Made by a program: the position numbers and the translations under genes. From an uncultured Gammaproteobacteria bacterium (GTDB lineage: Bacteria; Pseudomonadota; Gammaproteobacteria; Pseudomonadales; Azotimanducaceae): a DNA stretch of 34,878 bases. Under the pieces are notes generated by a model. It was not told the origin of the DNA. It saw nothing but the letters and a program-made list of their open reading frames with translations, and searched no databases. Positions 33,177 through 34,878 of this stretch are shown in pieces. The stretch lies in the NCBI GenBank assembly GCA_913043815.1, contig CAJWNY010000028.1, positions 1-34,878 of the forward strand, in the 5' to 3' direction. Numbering within the stretch: position 1 is the first letter of the stretch; the number at the start of each line of letters is the position of its first letter.

Positions 33177-33836
33177 ATGAAACTCGTTTTTACCCTGTGC
33201 GTCAGCAGCATTTTATTCGGCTGCGTAAACTCCACAATTCAACAAGTAAGAGAGCGTGAAACCGGTATACAAGTAGGTGACTCTGTTGTTGTACTTGGGC
33301 GCAGTAACCGACCCAGTAACGAAGAAACTGAAATCAACTTTGTCGACTGCGTTGCTAAGGATTTAGCTAATGGCAACAATGGCCTCAATGTTGTCAGCCA
33401 ACAAAACTTTAAGGACCAAACTTTCCCTTGGTTCGAGCCACGCACCGCGCCGGTAAAAGTAAATCAGCTGCCCCAACTTCTAGAGGAACGACTGCTCGCG
33501 AACCGATTGAGTAACTTGGGCATCAAATACCTGATTTGGCTAGAGGGCAAAACCCAGCGCACCTCCTCTAATGGCTCACTGGCGTGTTCTTTATCGCCGT
33601 ATGGAGGTGGATGCTTTGGTTTTTTAACATGGGAAAACGATGCGTCTTATGAGGCCACAATTTGGGATACGGACGACGGTAAAACTGTAGGCCGCATATC
33701 TTCTGACGCAGATGGCACTAGTTACATGCCGGCGATCGTTGTGCCCATCCCAATTATTGCTCGAGTGCAAAACAACGCTTGCACCAGCATGTCCAGGCAG
33801 CTTCGAGGGTTTTTAAACAACGACGCCGGTTCCTGA
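33177..33836 (+). CDS. Predicted lipoprotein, last gene of the operon
   Basis: 219 residues from the ATG at 33177, which has GAGGG seven bases upstream; an in-frame ATG at 33126 is less likely because a clean lipoprotein signal starts at 33177 (MKLVFTLCVSSILFGC). The mature protein has paired cysteines (NFVDCVAKDL, SLACSLSPYGGGCF, ARVQNNACTS) that may form disulfides, the segment TFPWFEPRTAP, and YLIWLEGKTQR. I do not recognise the family. It closes the run of same-strand genes; a 16-base palindrome lies at 33856-33871. Confidence 0.75.
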   Translation: MKLVFTLCVSSILFGCVNSTIQQVRERETGIQVGDSVVVLGRSNRPSNEETEINFVDCVAKDLANGNNGLNVVSQQNFKDQTFPWFEPRTAPVKVNQLPQLLEERLLANRLSNLGIKYLIWLEGKTQRTSSNGSLACSLSPYGGGCFGFLTWENDASYEATIWDTDDGKTVGRISSDADGTSYMPAIVVPIPIIARVQNNACTSMSRQLRGFLNNDAGS

Positions 33837-33855
33837 TCCTTTAGCGTCGGCCAGT

Positions 33856-33871
33856 CGAATAAGGTTATTCG
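33856..33871 (+). terminator. Weak palindrome after the operon
   Basis: CGAATAA-GG-TTATTCG is a perfect inverted repeat 20 bases after the last operon stop and before the convergent methyltransferase gene. It is AT-rich and has no T-run, so termination is doubtful. Confidence 0.2.
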
Positions 33872-33924
33872 CACGCGCCTTGAGGCCGGGAAATGTCACA
33901 GACCTTAGTTTAGCTTTATGGATC

Positions 33925-34554
33925 TCAGGACGATCTTATTTCTACAATTTCGCCCACACTACGATCTGGCTCAACGCTATACCACTCCTGCAAACTAACT
34001 TTATGTTTGGAAGATACCTTGTCACAAAATTCGTAAAAGGTTGGCCTTCCCGGATCTGCGATAATAATTCGCTCAACACCATTGTTCATGGCCCGATTGA
34101 CCATATTCGCCAAGGGTCCCACTAGAGAGTCCCAGAAGCAAATATCACTACCTAAAATTACTTGATTCTCACCCAAATCCGGACCCTTAAGTTTGGTGAA
34201 ATCAGCTTTACGTGTTTTCACCTCCACCGAATTTATTTCGGCAAAGACTTTCAAAAAAGGAAATACAGCTGGATCTAAATCAACAGCTGTGACTTCGGCC
34301 TTGAATTTGTGCGCACAAAATACCGACGCCCCACCCCAACCGCAGCCAAGATCCAAGACCTTGGCACCTTTGCTAATTGGATTATGGGTCAAATAGTCCA
34401 TAGTCAAGAACGCCGAACCCCAGGTGCGCGTACCATGCACAGACGGTTGGTGAATCTTTTTTAGCGCACGGATCAGTTTGTGCTTTTCTGTAAGTAAAAA
34501 GATGCCGTAAACGTAGTCAACATTAGATTCCGGCAGTCGCTGGAGCTTAGGCAT
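33925..34554 (-). CDS. Class I SAM-dependent methyltransferase
   Basis: 209-residue cytoplasmic protein. The SAM-binding motif I is VLDLGCGWGGAS (66-77), motif II is VTAVDLDPAVF (88-98), and the segment ILGSDICFWDSLVGPL (133-148) follows the fourth strand. The TRTWGSAFLTMDYL block before motif I is like that of protein or lysine methyltransferases of the PrmA/METTL type, but the substrate is unknown. The ribosome site is weak. Convergent with the envelope operon, so probably unrelated to it. Confidence 0.82.
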   Translation of the reverse strand: MPKLQRLPESNVDYVYGIFLLTEKHKLIRALKKIHQPSVHGTRTWGSAFLTMDYLTHNPISKGAKVLDLGCGWGGASVFCAHKFKAEVTAVDLDPAVFPFLKVFAEINSVEVKTRKADFTKLKGPDLGENQVILGSDICFWDSLVGPLANMVNRAMNNGVERIIIADPGRPTFYEFCDKVSSKHKVSLQEWYSVEPDRSVGEIVEIRSS

Positions 34555-34878
34555 ATGAGGGTCTTAATTTGATTTTAACTTTCGTTTAAATGGGCAATAT
34601 TGCCCTCCGGTGCGAGTTTAGCTTTCAATCTGCAATATCTGAAGCGCTCGCAATGCATTTTCGGTTTTATTGCCGCCTAGAAGTAGTTTTCGGCTCGATT
34701 GTGAATGATTAAGGAAATGTCCCACAACTAAACCGCCAGAATGCCCTATAAGCTATTGAGTTTTATACCATTTCACGGGCATTTCATCCAAAAAAGCGTA
34801 TTTTGCTAACATTTCTACCAAAAAGCGAAAAAAGGTCAAGTAAAGTACAAGAAAGACCTAATTGCGGTTTAGACAATT
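34555..34878. other. Right-end intergenic region with short direct repeats
   Basis: No gene is supported in these 324 bases. An imperfect direct repeat, CATTTCATCCAAAAAAGCG at 34780-34798 and CATTTCTACCAAAAAGCG at 34810-34827, is spaced 30 bases; a third CATTTC lies at 34769. Nearby AGGTC and GACCT form a loose inverted pair. These could be regulatory sites for a gene beyond the right edge. Confidence 0.35.

Noticed and set aside
20263-33836. Type VI secretion or Bat (aerotolerance) operon
   Set aside because: No TssB/C, ClpV, Hcp or VgrG for type VI, and no MoxR ATPase or BatD for Bat. Shared FHA-like, TPR or vWA parts alone do not make either system.

Overview
The window reads as a chromosome segment of a gammaproteobacterium, probably marine. 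It carries LolCDE lipoprotein export genes, an apbE-nqrM pair that serves Na+-translocating NADH:quinone reductase, the EF-P hydroxylase EpmC, TusA, an AlaA-type aminotransferase and ClpB. Genes are densely packed with overlapping starts and stops. No rRNA, tRNA, CRISPR array, insertion sequence or phage gene was seen.

Left part (1-20 kb) is mostly housekeeping. A 3'-truncated clpB with a heat-shock type promoter runs off the left edge. Next come a DUF2244 membrane protein, a decayed-looking minus-strand coding stretch and a DUF2062 membrane protein. A minus-strand run apbE-nqrM-lolC-lolD-lolE covers 8230 to 3720. A plus-strand run holds a dicarboxylate/amino-acid:cation symporter, a histidine phosphatase, an enoyl-CoA hydratase family protein, a rhodanese and a spermidine-synthase-like system split into a membrane gene and a catalytic-fold gene. 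An acyl-CoA synthetase lies divergent from alaA. A minus-strand set (tusA, epmC, an FAD oxidoreductase, an ATP-NAD kinase family gene) ends at about 20 kb.

Right part (20.26-33.84 kb) is the interesting region: twelve same-strand genes, often overlapping or a few bases apart, that I do not recognise as any named system. In order they encode: a periplasmic TPR protein with a TonB-C-like domain; a Pro/Ser-rich lipoprotein; a lipoprotein with a glycine-rich segment; a single-pass TPR protein; a single-pass protein with about five PEGA-like repeats and a SUMF1/FGE-fold domain lacking the usual cysteines; a small secreted protein; a MotA/TolQ/ExbB-type proton channel; a degenerate Hsp70/actin-fold protein with an FHA-like tail; two von Willebrand A (vWA) proteins flanking a 59-residue protein; and two more lipoproteins. 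Both vWA proteins begin with the same transmembrane motif, FLDV-x-x-CGFGA with Asp16. This can be laid over the transmembrane Asp of ExbD/TolR, so they may be the stator partners of the channel. My working model is a proton-motive-force driven, envelope-spanning machine built on the ExbB/ExbD plan but with vWA, PEGA and SUMF1 modules as output or ligand-binding parts. The assembly and function are inference; the gene content, order and motifs are visible in the sequence.

The right end holds a class I SAM-dependent methyltransferase on the minus strand and 324 bases with no clear gene.
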